64,000 bases of DNA from Pyrus communis. Taxonomy: Eukaryota > Streptophyta > Magnoliopsida > Rosales > Rosaceae. The stretch is taken from NCBI RefSeq assembly GCF_963583255.1, contig NC_084813.1:21508002-21572001 (forward strand). Reading direction: 5' to 3'. The notes below the pieces were generated by a model. The model had not been told where the DNA came from and made no database searches. It worked only from the letters and a program-made list of their open reading frames with translations. Shown piece by piece: positions 46,656-58,551 of this stretch (its first letter is position 1; every line of letters starts with the position of its first letter). The translations under genes were made by a program, and so were the position numbers.

Positions 46656-47624
46656 CTAATCAAATTTGGTTCCCGACTCCTTCACGCCATACTCCTTCAT
46701 CACCCATATTTCAAGATAAAAATCTTTAGAATCGGTATTCATCACAAATAGAGCTATAGATTTTCTATCTCCCGAAATAGACAACAACAATCCCAATGTG
46801 TAACTCCATACACTCGTTGGCATCGATATCTTGTAAAATAACATATTGCCGACGTCAAAAGTCAATATGAAATGATCATCGCTTGCCCTACTTACTGCAG
46901 GCCAATGAAGAACTCCATTAAAAAAGACCTGTTTTCACTCCATATGTTGCACACTGAGGAGCAACCGAACCAAGACTCTTCCACGAGGCAGTGGCTAGTG
47001 AATAAACTTCAGCCATGGTTGGACCCATAAGTTCATTGTTAGGGGTAACAACTCCAACGACCTTATAGTCAGCTGTCATAGCATCATAACCGAATCCAAT
47101 AGCAGCGTCAAACCTGCTGTTATACATGGGAAAGGTAATACCAGGGCTGGGAAGGATCACTGACTTAAGAATAAATGGGTTCCATAATATGAAGCTTTTA
47201 CCAGAACGCACAATATCATCCGCCAAGCATACCAGCCCATTACAAATGCCGACAATGTGCAAATATTCACTGCCAATTTACTCCTTGAGAGCAATTGGAA
47301 ATTCTATCTCCGAGTACTCGTTGAAAGCCTGGTTATCATACTGCACAGAAAATACCTCTTCTCGTATTTTGGACACAGACTGTTGTGTGGCGATGGGTTC
47401 TAACAGAAGTTATAGAATGATCAGAAACACTGTGGTGTAGGAGGACGTGAATGTCATTCTGTTTGTTGAAACGGATTGTTCGCCTTAAGGTGGGACTGAA
47501 TAAAGCTTTGATTTACGATCACGGACCTCCATGGCTTGCACACCGAGGTGCATTGGATCAAAGATTTAATGGGTAGTCTAAATAGGATATCATGGGTTAT
47601 TTCCCGAGGAAAGGAGTCCAACAT
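46656..47624 (-). pseudogene. F-box (FBA-type) protein pseudogene
   Basis: In plants such proteins are substrate receptors of SCF ubiquitin ligases. The start ATG at 47624 is followed by a clear F-box: FPREITHDILFRLPIKSL, then CKPWRSVIVNQSFIQSHL. The F-box-associated region follows in pieces: EVFSVQYDNQAFNEYSEIEF, YLHIVGICNGLVCLADD, WNPFILKSVILPSPGITF, FDAAIGFGYD, DYKVVGVV, NGVLHWPA and SISGDRKSIALF. These lie in different frames. At least one shift follows SHL (near 47490) and another comes before EEVFSV. A TAA stop sits after ALKE (near 47282), and a shift occurs in the six-T run at about 46920. The gene is therefore dead, though its outline is complete. Confidence 0.85.
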
Positions 47625-47639
47625 TGCTTCAAATTTCTG

Positions 47640-50600
47640 TTTCCTTGCTTGACAAGGATCGACAGTGAGAGATAGACTTCAGTTCTGTAGATCAGCAGAT
47701 GGTGGTGAGGTAAAAGAAAGGCGTGAGCGGAAATACAAGGCTCATACTAAATTACTTTAAGAACAATCCAATTAACTACTCAAGCACTACAAAGCTATTA
47801 CTAAAAAACTAAAAATGCAATACAAAAACACTGATCGTACAGCCATGGAACTCAGAAGTTCTTCTAAAATGATTAGATGCAATACTGCTAATTACTAAAA
47901 CAAGGTAAACGGAATCATTTTAAAGTTCGAAGTTTAATGCATTGAGTCATTTTCAAGTCCCTGCATTCCTAATGAATTTAGCCCAAGTTCCATGAAACTT
48001 TAAGGTCCTTCATCCAAAGTAACACACCATAAGTGTGTGTTTGGAGTCCTTGGACGAAGTACTTTAAAGTTTGATGAAACTTTACTGATAGCGATTTTAC
48101 CACACACGCAAATGGGTTAAAAACTCCTATATTACTTGCAAGAATGACAAGGTTGTTGTAGTATAAACTATTCTCGCAAGGTCGTTCTCCACATGGATTA
48201 TTAAATAATTCGAAACAAACCAAAATCCAATTAATTATTGTAAAGTAGAAAGTTGAGATGATTGATTTTATAACCTACTTAAATTAAAACGAATTTAATT
48301 AATAAAAATAAACTAATCTGCAATATTAAAGACGAAGGGGAAAGAAAACAGTTTTGGACAAATCAAATTAAAAAAGCACTAGGGTTCCACCATCACCTAG
48401 CAATCCTATGCATGCATTTTTACCAATTACTTATGATTTACACATGCCACTTTGAATGTTAGGTTTTCCTAATTTATATTCTACTTGGAACCTCCAACAT
48501 AGAACGTATATCAAACATGCAACCCATCTGGACGTTCGGATCAAATCTTAACACGAGAGACTCATTATGCTTTATGAAAACCCTTTGAAAAACTATGCAA
48601 CCCTTAAGACGTGGTGTTCATCTTAAGTGAAATTACAATTATTAATCACAAGAAGCCAGCGCCAATTTCAGGGAACATTTCGACCAAAATTGCATCAAAT
48701 TACTTTTCTAAAGATCCTAATGGTGATCAGGCATTAAGACAATTAGATAGTTTTAATCACAGTGATTAGTAATTCAAAGTGCACATGCAATCAATCATAA
48801 ACAATTAAAAAAAATTACAATATTCATGCTAAGGCTCAAGGTTTCGCCCTAGGAAAAGGAATTAGTTATGCATATTCGTAATTGAACGGCAAGGCAAGCG
48901 TATGGAAGACTAAGAACGGCAAAGCAATATATTTGCTAAGCCATCGCACAAACCCTAAGACATAGGTCTCTTATTTCAACTAGGAAACTAAATAATAATA
49001 AAATATCTTAGAAAATAAAGCCTTAATTAAACTAGGAAAAACTGCATAGAAACTGTCTAGCTACGTTTTAGCCTCAAATCTCCTCCAAATCTGGCCCATA
49101 ATAGCTTATCTTGAAGATTAGGACGTTATGAACACATCTCCAGAAGGCCACGAATCCATCCGATGTCATCTTAGGCTCCAAAAACGCTATTCAAGCCCAC
49201 AACGTCACTGTTCCAGCACCATGCATCATTCCTTTATTTTATTGCCAGAAAATAACCGCTTGGTAGAAAAATCTGATATTTTGATACGGTCAAGCTAAGT
49301 GACTCACAATCGTCCTCCAACTAGAATTACTCCAAAATTCGTCCATTTGACCATGTTTTGCTCTAGAAGAAGTCGAAAGTTCTATATTGGAAATACAATT
49401 CAAAGTATCAAAATTCTTTCAAAATATTAACCAACATATACTAAGAATAGGGTAAAATATATAATATGAAATTGACTCATCATTTACTTCACAAATAATA
49501 GGATTTAAGGGAGGGGAGTTGCAAAGTGAATGGTTTTTGCTAAAACGATGGGATTGAACTATGGAACTTGAAATGATCACATGATCGCATGCTATTTATA
49601 GTTTTTTACCTTCAGTGTGCGTACTTTGGAATCTTCTTTCCAACGTTTAGCTTCTTCTTGCCTGGTGCCTTCTCTGCGATTCTTGGAGGAGCAGTAAAAC
49701 ACATGTCTGTTTTGTGGACGTAAGAGATGAGCAACATAAGAACATCCGTCTTGTATTTTTGTGCTTTTTCTAACCCATCAATTTCTTTTGAGTCACCCAA
49801 ATAAAATACAAAAAAGGATACATTTCTTTATTTCTTTTGAAAAATTTCTATCCGACCGGCCGTAGACGGCTTTAGAGAGAACTGTGTAGGACCACAGGTT
49901 GGGAAGGAATAAAGAGCCATATGGAGTCTTGTTTTTGTGTGTGGTTGCATAGTTATTTGGTCCGATGAAGTAATCTACATTTTGTGATTTTTCTTAACAC
50001 GTTTTCAGTCCCTAAAAGTTTAACGAACTACAAAGTTTGCCCTAAGCCGAGACGAATTTTAAATTGTACTGTATTTGGTCCTTGTATAGTTTGCAAACCG
50101 GTTTAGTCCGAGGACCTCATGTGCAAAAGGTCTTTTTCTAATGCTACGTACCATTCACACATTTTAAACATATTTATATGCGTGGATTGCTTCACTTATT
50201 TGTTATTTCATTATTTTCTTTCTTTATGAGACATATTAGAAACCTAAAAGAAAGGCGATCATCATATCACATAATATAGTGAGAAATTTAAAATTTACAG
50301 AAGTTAAGGGAGAGTATTTGCGATAGAATTGAAACATTGTTTGTATGCAATGAGACAAAACCCCAAATGAAGGAAAAATAGATCCTAACATTTAGAACAA
50401 TATATTTAAGAAAAAAGAATGAATTTTTGCTCATCATTGTCGATCCTTATGTAGAAATTGCAATCGAACATCTTTTTTGTCGATCTTTTAAGTAGAAATT
50501 GCAAAAGATAATGAATTTTAGTTCTTAAAAAAAAAAAAAGAAAAAAAAGAAAAGAAGAAATCATACTAATATAAACAAAATCAAAATTGAAACCTTAACC

Positions 50601-51049
50601 AGAAAAACACTGAAATGTCAATCAATATATAAGAAAAGTAGGTAAGGTCGTGAAAATCTTTTATATGTTGCTCCTATCAATTCCCTCCATACTCTTACAT
50701 AAAAAACATACTAATTTATTTGACAAAGAAAAGAGAACATAGGGGAAAAATTACTGTAACAGTTAAGTAACATATGAAAGTGATATTAATCATAAAAATC
50801 ATGTCCTCAAATGTGTATTCATCAATTTAATCAAACTACGGTGAACAGCACATAATTAAGTCTTTTTCTTTTCCTTCTTGTTTTTTATGTGCAACAACAC
50901 GGTGCACAATGAATATACTTTGACTGAAGGGTTAGAATATATTTGCATGTATTTGTTCCATAATATACATGTAATAATTTCAAGTACTTCATCTAATAGC
51001 TAATAATGACAATTGACATGTCAAAGAGGTGAAAGAATTCAAGAGATTA
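47640..51049. other. Intergenic, no gene recognised
   Basis: About 3.4 kb of AT-rich DNA. Parts such as 48380-49300 have the look of decayed transposon or LTR sequence, but I found no terminal repeats, primer site or coding motif. The 62-codon frame at 49800-49612 (-) and the A-rich run at 50525-50560 are not interpreted. Confidence 0.4.
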
Positions 51050-51204
51050 AGACATTTGAAATTCACCGATGGAGCTGGAATTGTCTTTGAAATTAGAAAG
51101 CTGGAGAATTTGTCCTCTCTGAAGAAATTAAGAAGTTCGTCTCTGAAAGTTGCATCACCCTCCCTGAAGGTCCTATGGATAACTATGAACGTTTTCAAAG
51201 CTAC
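51050..51204 (-). pseudogene. Orphan ANTH-domain exon fragment (AP180/CALM clathrin assembly type)
   Basis: Directly after an intact splice acceptor (TTGGCAG|GTAGC, exon start 51204) the minus strand reads VALKTFIVIHRTFREGD, then ATFRDELLNFFRE. This is the helix region of the ANTH domain, which binds PI(4,5)P2 and clathrin coats. A one-base shift then occurs, and the expected GQILQLSNFKDNSSS is found in the next frame. The similarity ends soon after, at about 51050, and I saw no other ANTH exon within several kb. So it is one frameshifted exon carried or left here. Confidence 0.75.
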
Positions 51205-51239
51205 CTGCCAATGACAAACACAAAAATAATACAACAAAG

Positions 51240-52100
51240 TTTAACAGGAATCAAACATATGTATATGAAACGGTAAGCATAGTAATCCATAAGATAATGA
51301 TGATTCATAAATAGCCAATAAGAAAAGTATCATATAAGTGTTGCATCGTCCCATGTAAATTGGGATTTTGTAACTGAACAATGCACCGGCGGTGATAAAA
51401 ATTTATGGAGTTTGAAAACTGAACGGGAACTGCTATGCATCCAAAAACTAAACGCGCCGAACGCCGTGATTCTTTCTTCAATGTAATTATTTCTTTTCTC
51501 TTCCTTTTTTTATTTTTTATTTTTTATCAAACGATAAATTTGTTAGATTAGGGAGTCGATGGAGTTTGAACTCACGTCGTGGTGTAAGGGCAACACACAT
51601 CTCCATCACTTTCAATTCTTCTTTTTTTGAACATGGTGTTTTTTTTTACCGAACATGGTGTTTTTATTGTAGTGGTTTTCCTCTTTAACTAAAATTCTTC
51701 TTTTATTTTTTTTAGGGTTCCAATAATTTGGATTTTTAATTCTGTTTTTATTTTAGTTTTTGTCACAAAAGTGTACCTGCTATTTTGTTTCTATTATTTT
51801 TAGTGTGTTGTAATTTTTTTTTGTTTTAGGAGCATTGTTGTCCAATTATCTTTAGTGAAGGTTGGGACACCAAAGTTGGCTTCTCACATTCTAGTAGTAA
51901 AGACAATTTGAAGAAATTATCGTTTTTATCCTTCACACGTAGGAATGTATATACATTGCATAAGCACAAGAACTCTACAAAGAAATTGCCGACATTAGAT
52001 AGAATTAAACTTTATTTCTGAGCCAAACTAATGATTTCGACATGTAATTTCAGAAGAATTTAACCCGCCATATGCACGTTTGCCAAATACAATAATGTTG
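51240..52100. other. Intergenic, GH3 3' flank
   Basis: T-rich spacer, no gene recognised. The part next to 52101 is presumably the GH3 3' untranslated region. Confidence 0.4.
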
Positions 52101-55028
52101 CTAATCAGCATATGCAGTACTGTAAACCCTTTTAATGGTGCATAAGTTGAGAATACTTAAGAGCACCTTGTTGCTAGTGCACCTAGGGGTCTTGAATTGG
52201 CTCAATGTCGATCCATTTCCTAAGAAATGTTCCAAAATTTTCTTGAACGTTCCCTTCTCCACAATTCGAAGCTCTAGAGGTCCGATCGAATTGTTTCGCC
52301 TCGAGACAACGTAACCATGATCCACAAAAGATGCATCCATTTCTCTGCAACATTCACCAAGGAGCCTCTCTTCAACTTCCCCTTTGATCTCCCAGTATAT
52401 TATGTAGTGGCCTGGTTGGGTCAGCACATCAGCATGGCTTGTGAAGTCAATCAGTTCTGCTTTGGAGCTGCTCAACAGTTGAGACCCTCTCTCCACCACT
52501 ATTTGAAGGTCCTTTTCAGTGTTTTTGTCTATGTTTACTGTCAAAATAAGCTTTCTTCTGCATATAAAGTTCAATTTTGGAGTCCCATTGTGGAAACCTG
52601 CCACTTCCACCACATCTCCTAGCCTGTACCTATAAAGTCCTGAAATATAGAGAGAGAAAAAAAATATAAACAAAAACAACTAACTGAATTCAGATTCAGA
52701 TTCAAGTACATAGAAACGAGAACAACTAACTGAACTAACGCACATTTGTAAATTCTAGTACTTTTTATAGGTATAGACTATATAACCAAGAACAAGATTT
52801 GCTTTTATGTCCATCTACTTTTTTTAACTTCGGTACTAACTCAATTACGATCAATACATCATGCAGACCTACTAGGGTTCTAGAAAGTTTTTGACCATGA
52901 TATTATGGTCTCAATTTTGTCCACGTATCCTCTAAGTTTAGAAAGTACCCAATTAGTTTCCCAAAAAAAAGAAAAAGAAAGAAAGTACCCAATTTTTCCA
53001 AATTGCAACTTGCGGGCAAGTGTCAAGGGAAAGGGATCAGATATTTCCAAGATTGCTGCTGATCTGCAAATAATCGACAGTTCACATCTGTGTGTTCCTC
53101 CATCAACGTTTGGAATGTTGTGGGATAGCATATAGCAATGATCGATGCTTAAACATGTCCAGTTCAAAGTTCTAAACTATTAAGGATGGTAAAAAAGATT
53201 CATCAACAAACCTAAAAAGCTCTCACTTCGACTTAAGTTTTAGCATGCAAAATTTGACTATGGGGAATAATTTTCACACACCCATGCAAAAAATAAATAG
53301 GTGTGAGTAAGAAATAAAAAGGGTGTGTGCAATAGTGACTACTTACCAGTGATAGTAGTGAGGACAATCTCATACTCTTGTCCAACCTTGACTTGTGACA
53401 ATGGGACTGGTTTATCTTCTATGAAATCATCCATGACCAAATTGTAATCTTGCTTCTGTCTATGAAGTGGTATGAACTCAAAGTAGGAAAAAGTTGGCAC
53501 CACTGCAAATGTCACATCCTCTGGAGGCAAACAAGGATCCACATTCACCCCAATCCAACTCTCAGTTGATCCATATTCTGCACTTACTAGCGGCACTTCC
53601 GCTGCATATCGCAGGAGTTTTTTCACATACGGCTGCATTGATCCTGTCATTATAGAGTACACATACTTGGCATTAGGCCAAAGCTTTGGAATTAGACCAA
53701 ACCAATCCAAAACCTCCAACTCCCTGCAACAAGCTTCTATTTTCGAAGCTAGAATTGGGTTTGGCGAGATGATACCCAAGACAGCTTTTCTCACTTTCGG
53801 GAGATTGATTCGTTTACTGAGAGTGCCATCTCTAATGTCAATGTACAACTCCTTCCAGAGCTCTTCGAAAGCTATAAAGGACTGCACTATGCTGTAGGCA
53901 AAGGCAGAGGTAATGAACTCTACTTGCTCAGAGAAGAAGAGGCCGAGGAGGAGGTGACAATAAGTCGATTGCTTGCTGTCACCACTCGAAATGACCTCTT
54001 CGGGGCTGCAAGTGAATGACTTGGTTTTTTCTTGTTTGATTTTGAATTCCGGGCTGGCATAGTAGTGAGTTGTGGCTGTTCCTGCTGTTAATCCTCCCTT
54101 GGTTTTGAATTGTCTACTGCTGTATATGAATTCAAGGATCCTTCCTCCTTCCCTCGTTGGATAAACCCTACGATCAAGATGAATAAAGTAAAATTAAAGA
54201 GCCACGGTTATATAAGTTTTAATGATAACTAACTAGTACTGTTGAAATATAGTTGTAAATATAAAGGTTTATAACTTCATATAAACATGAAAATCTGTAA
54301 AAGTAGGTAGTAAATATATAATAGTCTAATGAATTGAGATAGTACTGGACTGAAATTTAAGAGAGAGTTTAAACCTTGATCTATAAGCTGCAGCCAGCCT
54401 AAAAATTTGAAGAGTGGTCTGTGAACTGTGGCGCGTAAATGGTACGTACTTCTGTCTTCCTTCAGTGGTTCCAGAACTAGAAAATAAATGTAACCAAAGA
54501 AGACCATTAGACCCTTCAACAAAGTGAGAACATATACAGGTAATGGTTTTATTCGTCAAATCCAATACAAAAAAAAATGTTCCATTTTATTCGAGCGATA
54601 TTCTAACTTGATACAAACTTCGTGGATAAATATTCGAAGTATATATACTTATTTTAATATAGTAGGAAACTGGGAATAATTTGAAGCATATCTCAAGTTT
54701 TATGAATATAAGAAGCTAACCTTAAGGAGAGAGTAGTCATAGGTTGTTTTGTGAGAATGGGGCTTGAGTCCCCATTTGCAATTCTCTGAATGTAAGGTTC
54801 TAAATCTGCATGTGAAGCAAGAGGCACCAAGGAACTGTAGAGTGATTCCAACACACATGCATCTACCTCTTTGATTTCGATGTCCCCCAACCATTTCTTG
54901 AGATATTCCACTTCGAAGTTCATCTCAAGTATCTGCCGGAGCGTCTGCGTTTGAACCAAGCCGGCGTTCTCCGTCACGTCCTCAAACCACCTAACCATAT
55001 CATCTTCTCCACACACAGATGGTTCCAT
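52101..55028 (-). CDS. GH3: GH3-family acyl-acid-amido synthetase
   Basis: An adenylating enzyme of the firefly-luciferase superfamily that joins amino acids to jasmonate, auxin or benzoate-type acids in the cytosol. Four exons: 55028-54721, 54476-54375, 54167-53347 and 52639-52101. All are GT-AG and in frame, giving 589 residues, the usual GH3 length. The three nucleotide-binding motifs are present: SSGTTEGRQKYVPF (about residue 101), YGSTESW (about 335) and GLYRYRLGDVV (about 411). Other family blocks are EPYIQRIANGDSSPILT, YVYSIMTGSMQPYV, PGHYIIYWE and the C-terminal FKTPRC. The sequence has mixed resemblance to JAR1 and GH3.12/PBS3, so I leave the substrate open. The odd insertion HRQKQDYNLVMDDFIEDK between motifs 2 and 3 could help place it. 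Confidence 0.94.
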
Positions 55029-55080
55029 TGGAGAGGTTTTGTGGCTGCAGGGTATTCAGAGGAGGAAATAATATTGCAGG

Positions 55081-55090
55081 TATATAAAAA
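55081..55090 (-). promoter_or_regulatory. TATA-like box of GH3 gene
   Basis: Minus strand TTTTTATATA about 53 bases upstream of the ATG at 55028. It would give a short 5' leader. A GH3-type auxin response element was looked for by eye and not found. Confidence 0.35.
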
Positions 55091-55130
55091 AAGAACGATG
55101 TCGTTACAACTTCGAATTTTTAGTTTTTTT

Positions 55131-55172
55131 GGGGGGGGGGGGGGGGGGGGGGGTGGGGTGTGGGGGTGGTGG
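55131..55172. repeat. G-homopolymer / G-rich tract
   Basis: An unbroken run of over 20 G followed by TGGGGTGTGGGGGTGGTGG. It lies 100-140 bases upstream of the GH3 start. The run could form a G-quadruplex or be a length-uncertain assembly spot. Confidence 0.9.
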
Positions 55173-55494
55173 TGCACTTAATTAGTAGCCAGGGGACCAA
55201 GGGCAATCAGCAATATTGACAGCTTGGGCCACGGCACCATGCTCTAGCTGTTTTCCCTCCAATTAATAGAAGGATTTTATTACACTGGGGCAAAGAGATG
55301 GGAGGACACTGAATCAATTATCTCGCACCGAGGACATATTCTTGTGAGTCTCTCACTCATAATGAGTAAATCTAACATAATGATACATATCGGTGAATGT
55401 ATAGGTGATATCGAAGATTTTCTCAGATATGGCATGAGGCTAAAAGATGAACACCCGACCTACCTACCATGACAACATTGATCAAATCTATAAG
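55173..55494. other. Intergenic spacer
   Basis: No gene or repeat was recognised. Confidence 0.4.
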
Positions 55495-55710
55495 GGAAAA
55501 GGATCGTCGCCGGATCTTTTTCCTGAGGATCCTAAGGGTCCTGTGATCGTGACCGTTCATCGTACATCATGCAATCAGTTTTTGTTAGGTACTATTTATA
55601 TTTAATTTTAAATTTTAAATTTTGAAATAATTTCTGACTCTACGATGAACGATCACGATCACGGGATCCCTAGGATCTCCAGGAAAAGAATCCGACGAGG
55701 ATCATTTTCC
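55495..55710. mobile_element. MITE with long inverted ends
   Basis: The left arm GGAAAAGGATCGTCGCCGGAT...TCGTGACCGTTCATCGTA matches the reverse complement of the right arm GGAAAATGATCCTCGTCGGAT...TCGTGATCGTTCATCGTA over about 75 bases, around an AT-rich loop. No coding. Confidence 0.75.
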
Positions 55711-55741
55711 AATAAGTTCCTCAAATCTACTATAATCAAGT

Positions 55742-55940
55742 GGATTTGGATCCTCTCCTGAGCCCAAGGAGAGGATCCTCTTGATCAAGACACGTGGACC
55801 GTTGAATTTTTATCCAACGGCTACAAACAAGGAGGTCCCTTTAAAGTTATAATAATTATAGATGTTGGATAAAAATCCGACGGCCTACGTGTCTTGGTGA
55901 GATGGATCCTCTTCTTGGGTTCAGGAGAGGATCCAAATCC
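55742..55940. mobile_element. Second MITE, GGATTTGGATCCTCTCC ends
   Basis: The left end GGATTTGGATCCTCTCCTGA equals the reverse complement of the right end. Inner parts also pair (ACACGTGGACCGT against ACACGTAGGCCGT, TTTTTATCCAAC). About 199 bases. Confidence 0.8.
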
Positions 55941-56656
55941 TAATCAAGTAGTTTAATGTCACTCAACAAGTATATATTATCAAATCTAAGGTTAGAGTTC
56001 CCTTCTAGACAAGCTAGTAGCCAACCCACAGCTACTAGGCTAGAAGACTAAGACAAAACAATTTAACATCATGAACGGAAAGATAATCATGCATTTTTTT
56101 CCAGTTATTTCTTCTCTTAATTTTTCGTTGATTTATTCAATTCAATCCTAAAACTAAGGTGTAAAAATCACTTTCCAACAAAAAGAGAAAAAGAAAAGGC
56201 ATTTGGTTGGAGTAAGTATTGTTTGATATCACAATTCGAACCACTTTCCATAGAGCAAAAGGCTTTGTCCATCCAAAAACTAGAAAATAAAATTAAAAAA
56301 ATGGCATCCAAGTTTTGTTTTTCTTTATATTCCGCGATTGTCCTTTCATTTGTTCATCCAAAAACTAGAAAATAAAATAAAATAAAAAATGATACAGGGG
56401 AAATAACAAATTGGAAATACGAAAATCACTTCCTGCAGTGGTGCAGATTATGGTGAAGTGTCCCACATTCCTTGGTAGATAATCCATAAATGGTCCCCTG
56501 CCTTCAAGATTCTAAAAAAACGTTAGGCACTAATCGAGCGGCGAATAGGAGCTTCGCGCTTTGGTAGCTAGACGGACGTCTAGGTGGTCTAGATGGATTT
56601 TTGTAAATTTATTATATATCTTATAAATAAATGCCTAATTACACTTAAAAAAAACT
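55941..56656. other. Intergenic spacer
   Basis: No gene was recognised. An A-rich phrase, CATCCAAAAACTAGAAAATAAAAT, occurs twice (about 56272 and 56355). Confidence 0.4.
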
Positions 56657-56661
56657 ACACT

Positions 56662-56947
56662 TGTGACATCCCACATCGCCTAGGGGAGTGATCCTTATAT
56701 GTATATTCCCATCTCTACCTAGCACGAGGCCTTTTGGGAGCTCACTGGCTTCGAGTTCCGTAGGAACTCCGAAGTTAAGCGAGTAGGGGGCTAGAGCAAT
56801 CCCATGATGGGTGACCCACTGGGAAGTTGCTCGTGAGTTCCCAAAAACAAAACCGTGAGGGCGTGGTCGGGGCCCAAAGCGGACAATATCGTGCTACGGT
56901 GGTGGAGCGGGTCCGGGAAGTGGTGCAGCCCGGGCCGAGATGTGACA
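56662..56947 (+). mobile_element. Solo LTR of a Cassandra-type TRIM retrotransposon
   Basis: A 286-base unit beginning TGTGACATCCC and ending GAGATGTGACA (TG...CA). It is flanked by the 5-base duplication ACACT (56657-56661 and 56948-56952). It carries a 5S rRNA-like segment, the hallmark of Cassandra, the terminal-repeat retrotransposon in miniature known across vascular plants. No internal domain or second LTR follows, so it is a solo LTR left by LTR-LTR recombination. Confidence 0.88.
56735..56850 (+). ncRNA. 5S rRNA-like segment inside Cassandra LTR
   Basis: GAACTCCGAAGTTAAGCG (5S box A region), GAGCAATCCCATGATGGGTGACC (intermediate element and box C region) and TGGGAAGTTGCTCGTG follow the order and spacing of plant 5S rRNA. 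The 5' quarter is diverged. It is a retrotransposon-borne polymerase III promoter module and not a genomic 5S gene. Confidence 0.82.
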
Positions 56948-56952
56948 ACACT

Positions 56953-58140
56953 TGTGTGGATAATAAAAAAAATAAAAAAAAGCAAAAATAGAAGTAGAAG
57001 AATACACAAAGTACATCCATCCAACAAGTTCAATATTTAAAAAACAGTGAGCATATAATCATAATGAGGAGTATTCTTAGATAATAGACTGAATTCTTAT
57101 TGTTCTTGATCATTGCATTAGATTGGACATAGACTAAATTATTTAACCTTATTGTATCTAGTTTATTTCTTTTCTTTGTATGTATCCCCTCAAAAGTGCT
57201 CCAATTCATTTCACAATTGAATGAACTTGTAGTCAATCCATCATTTGCAAATTAGGTACACTATTTCCATAATTATACCACCATGAAACTAAAAAAGAAA
57301 AAAACACACAATTAATAAAAAAACAAAAAGAAAAAACAAAACCGCCTAGGACCGCCTTGCTCTAGACCGATTTTTCAAAATGATTTGTCCTAAATCGCAG
57401 CAAACCTTCACTGTCTAAGCGCCTAGATGCTATCTAAACCGATTTTTAGAACACTAACTGCCTCCTAAATGTGTTTATGCTTAGGGCGGTTTATATCTTC
57501 GTCAACATGCCCAATTTTTGTAGCTTCATTTTCTCCATGTCACATCATTAGTTTTGGTTACGTGCACAATTAAAAGTTGGTCCAAATGATAATGTCTAGA
57601 AGATATAGGAAACTACAATTATTATTGAAAATTTTAGTTGTGATGAATTTAGTCAAGCATCTGAGTGTCAGTTTAGAAGCCACACAATCAGAAACCACGA
57701 TCCTTTTTCTGATCATGTGAGGATTTTCAATTTTGTGCTCTGATTTCATGAGATTCGAATCAGGTCATCTTCAAGATAATTCTCACAAATTATAAATTTC
57801 TCTGTCTATTGCTCTCACCCAACTCTGCACCCGATTCCACTTGATATGGAATCAATGATTAATTAAAAAGATGCTAACGAACTTTGAGCATTTGATAAAA
57901 TCGCTTGGTGTAATACTCAGCCTAAAGTTTCTTTGTGATGTTCTTCAAAAAAAAAAAAAAAAGTTTCTTTGTGATTTAACATGTTATGTTTACCTTTTTG
58001 CCTTTCACTTTATCTCTTCGTTCATGATTAGGCTCAAAGTACAATGCTATAATCTGCTTCCCCCCCCCCCCCCCCCCCCACCTTATTACGGTTCTTATCA
58101 TGTTATAATTACAGGATATGGATCTGCTCTTCTATTTTCA
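56953..58140. other. Intergenic spacer
   Basis: No gene was recognised. It contains a direct repeat of AAGTTTCTTTGTGAT on both sides of an A-run near 57925-57980. Confidence 0.4.
58060..58079. repeat. C-homopolymer
   Basis: About 20 consecutive C. Its length in the assembly is uncertain for technical reasons. Confidence 0.9.
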
Positions 58141-58154
58141 TACTTTTTTCATAT

Positions 58155-58337
58155 CCTCTTGTGATGTGTGGTCATGGTTAAATCACGTTAACATTTTATA
58201 TTTTTATTACTTTTTGTTTTATTATTTCTATAAAATTAATATAAAATATTGACGTAACTTAACTGTGACCACACAAACATGAAGATATGAGAAAAGTATA
58301 GAAATAAGAGGGCAAACAATCCACCTCCATAATTACA
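58155..58337. mobile_element. Fold-back MITE, third copy of the 40.5-kb family
   Basis: GTGTGGTCATGGTTAAATCACG, then TAACATTTTATA, a T-rich loop, ATAAAATATTGACGT and GTGACCACACAAACATGA, with GAGGGCAAAC...CACCTCC at the right. The order is the same as at 40501-40711. The left outer end is degraded. Confidence 0.65.
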
Positions 58338-58551
58338 AATCCTAAGTGACAGTGATGTAGAGCCTAGAATTATGAGCTTGTAATTAAGTAAAGAATTAAA
58401 GTGATTTGTTCTATATGAAGCGAGGTTGAGTCTAGTCCTACGCCCACAGGACCACCCTATCGATCATAACGGATAACAAATGATACGACAAGTCCCCACC
58501 AACCCACCAAAAACAAAAACCTTCCCGAAATATCCAAAAGAAAAATATATG

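Noticed and set aside
49612..49800. 62-codon minus-strand frame as a small gene
   Set aside because: No recognised family, no splice or promoter support; length is within chance.
51535..51610. tRNA- or SINE-like segment with a TTCAAACTCC motif
   Set aside because: Only a B-box-like word; no A box at the right spacing and no cloverleaf.
56735..56850. Genuine 5S rRNA gene
   Set aside because: It lies inside an LTR with TG...CA ends and target duplication, and the 5' part is diverged from plant 5S.
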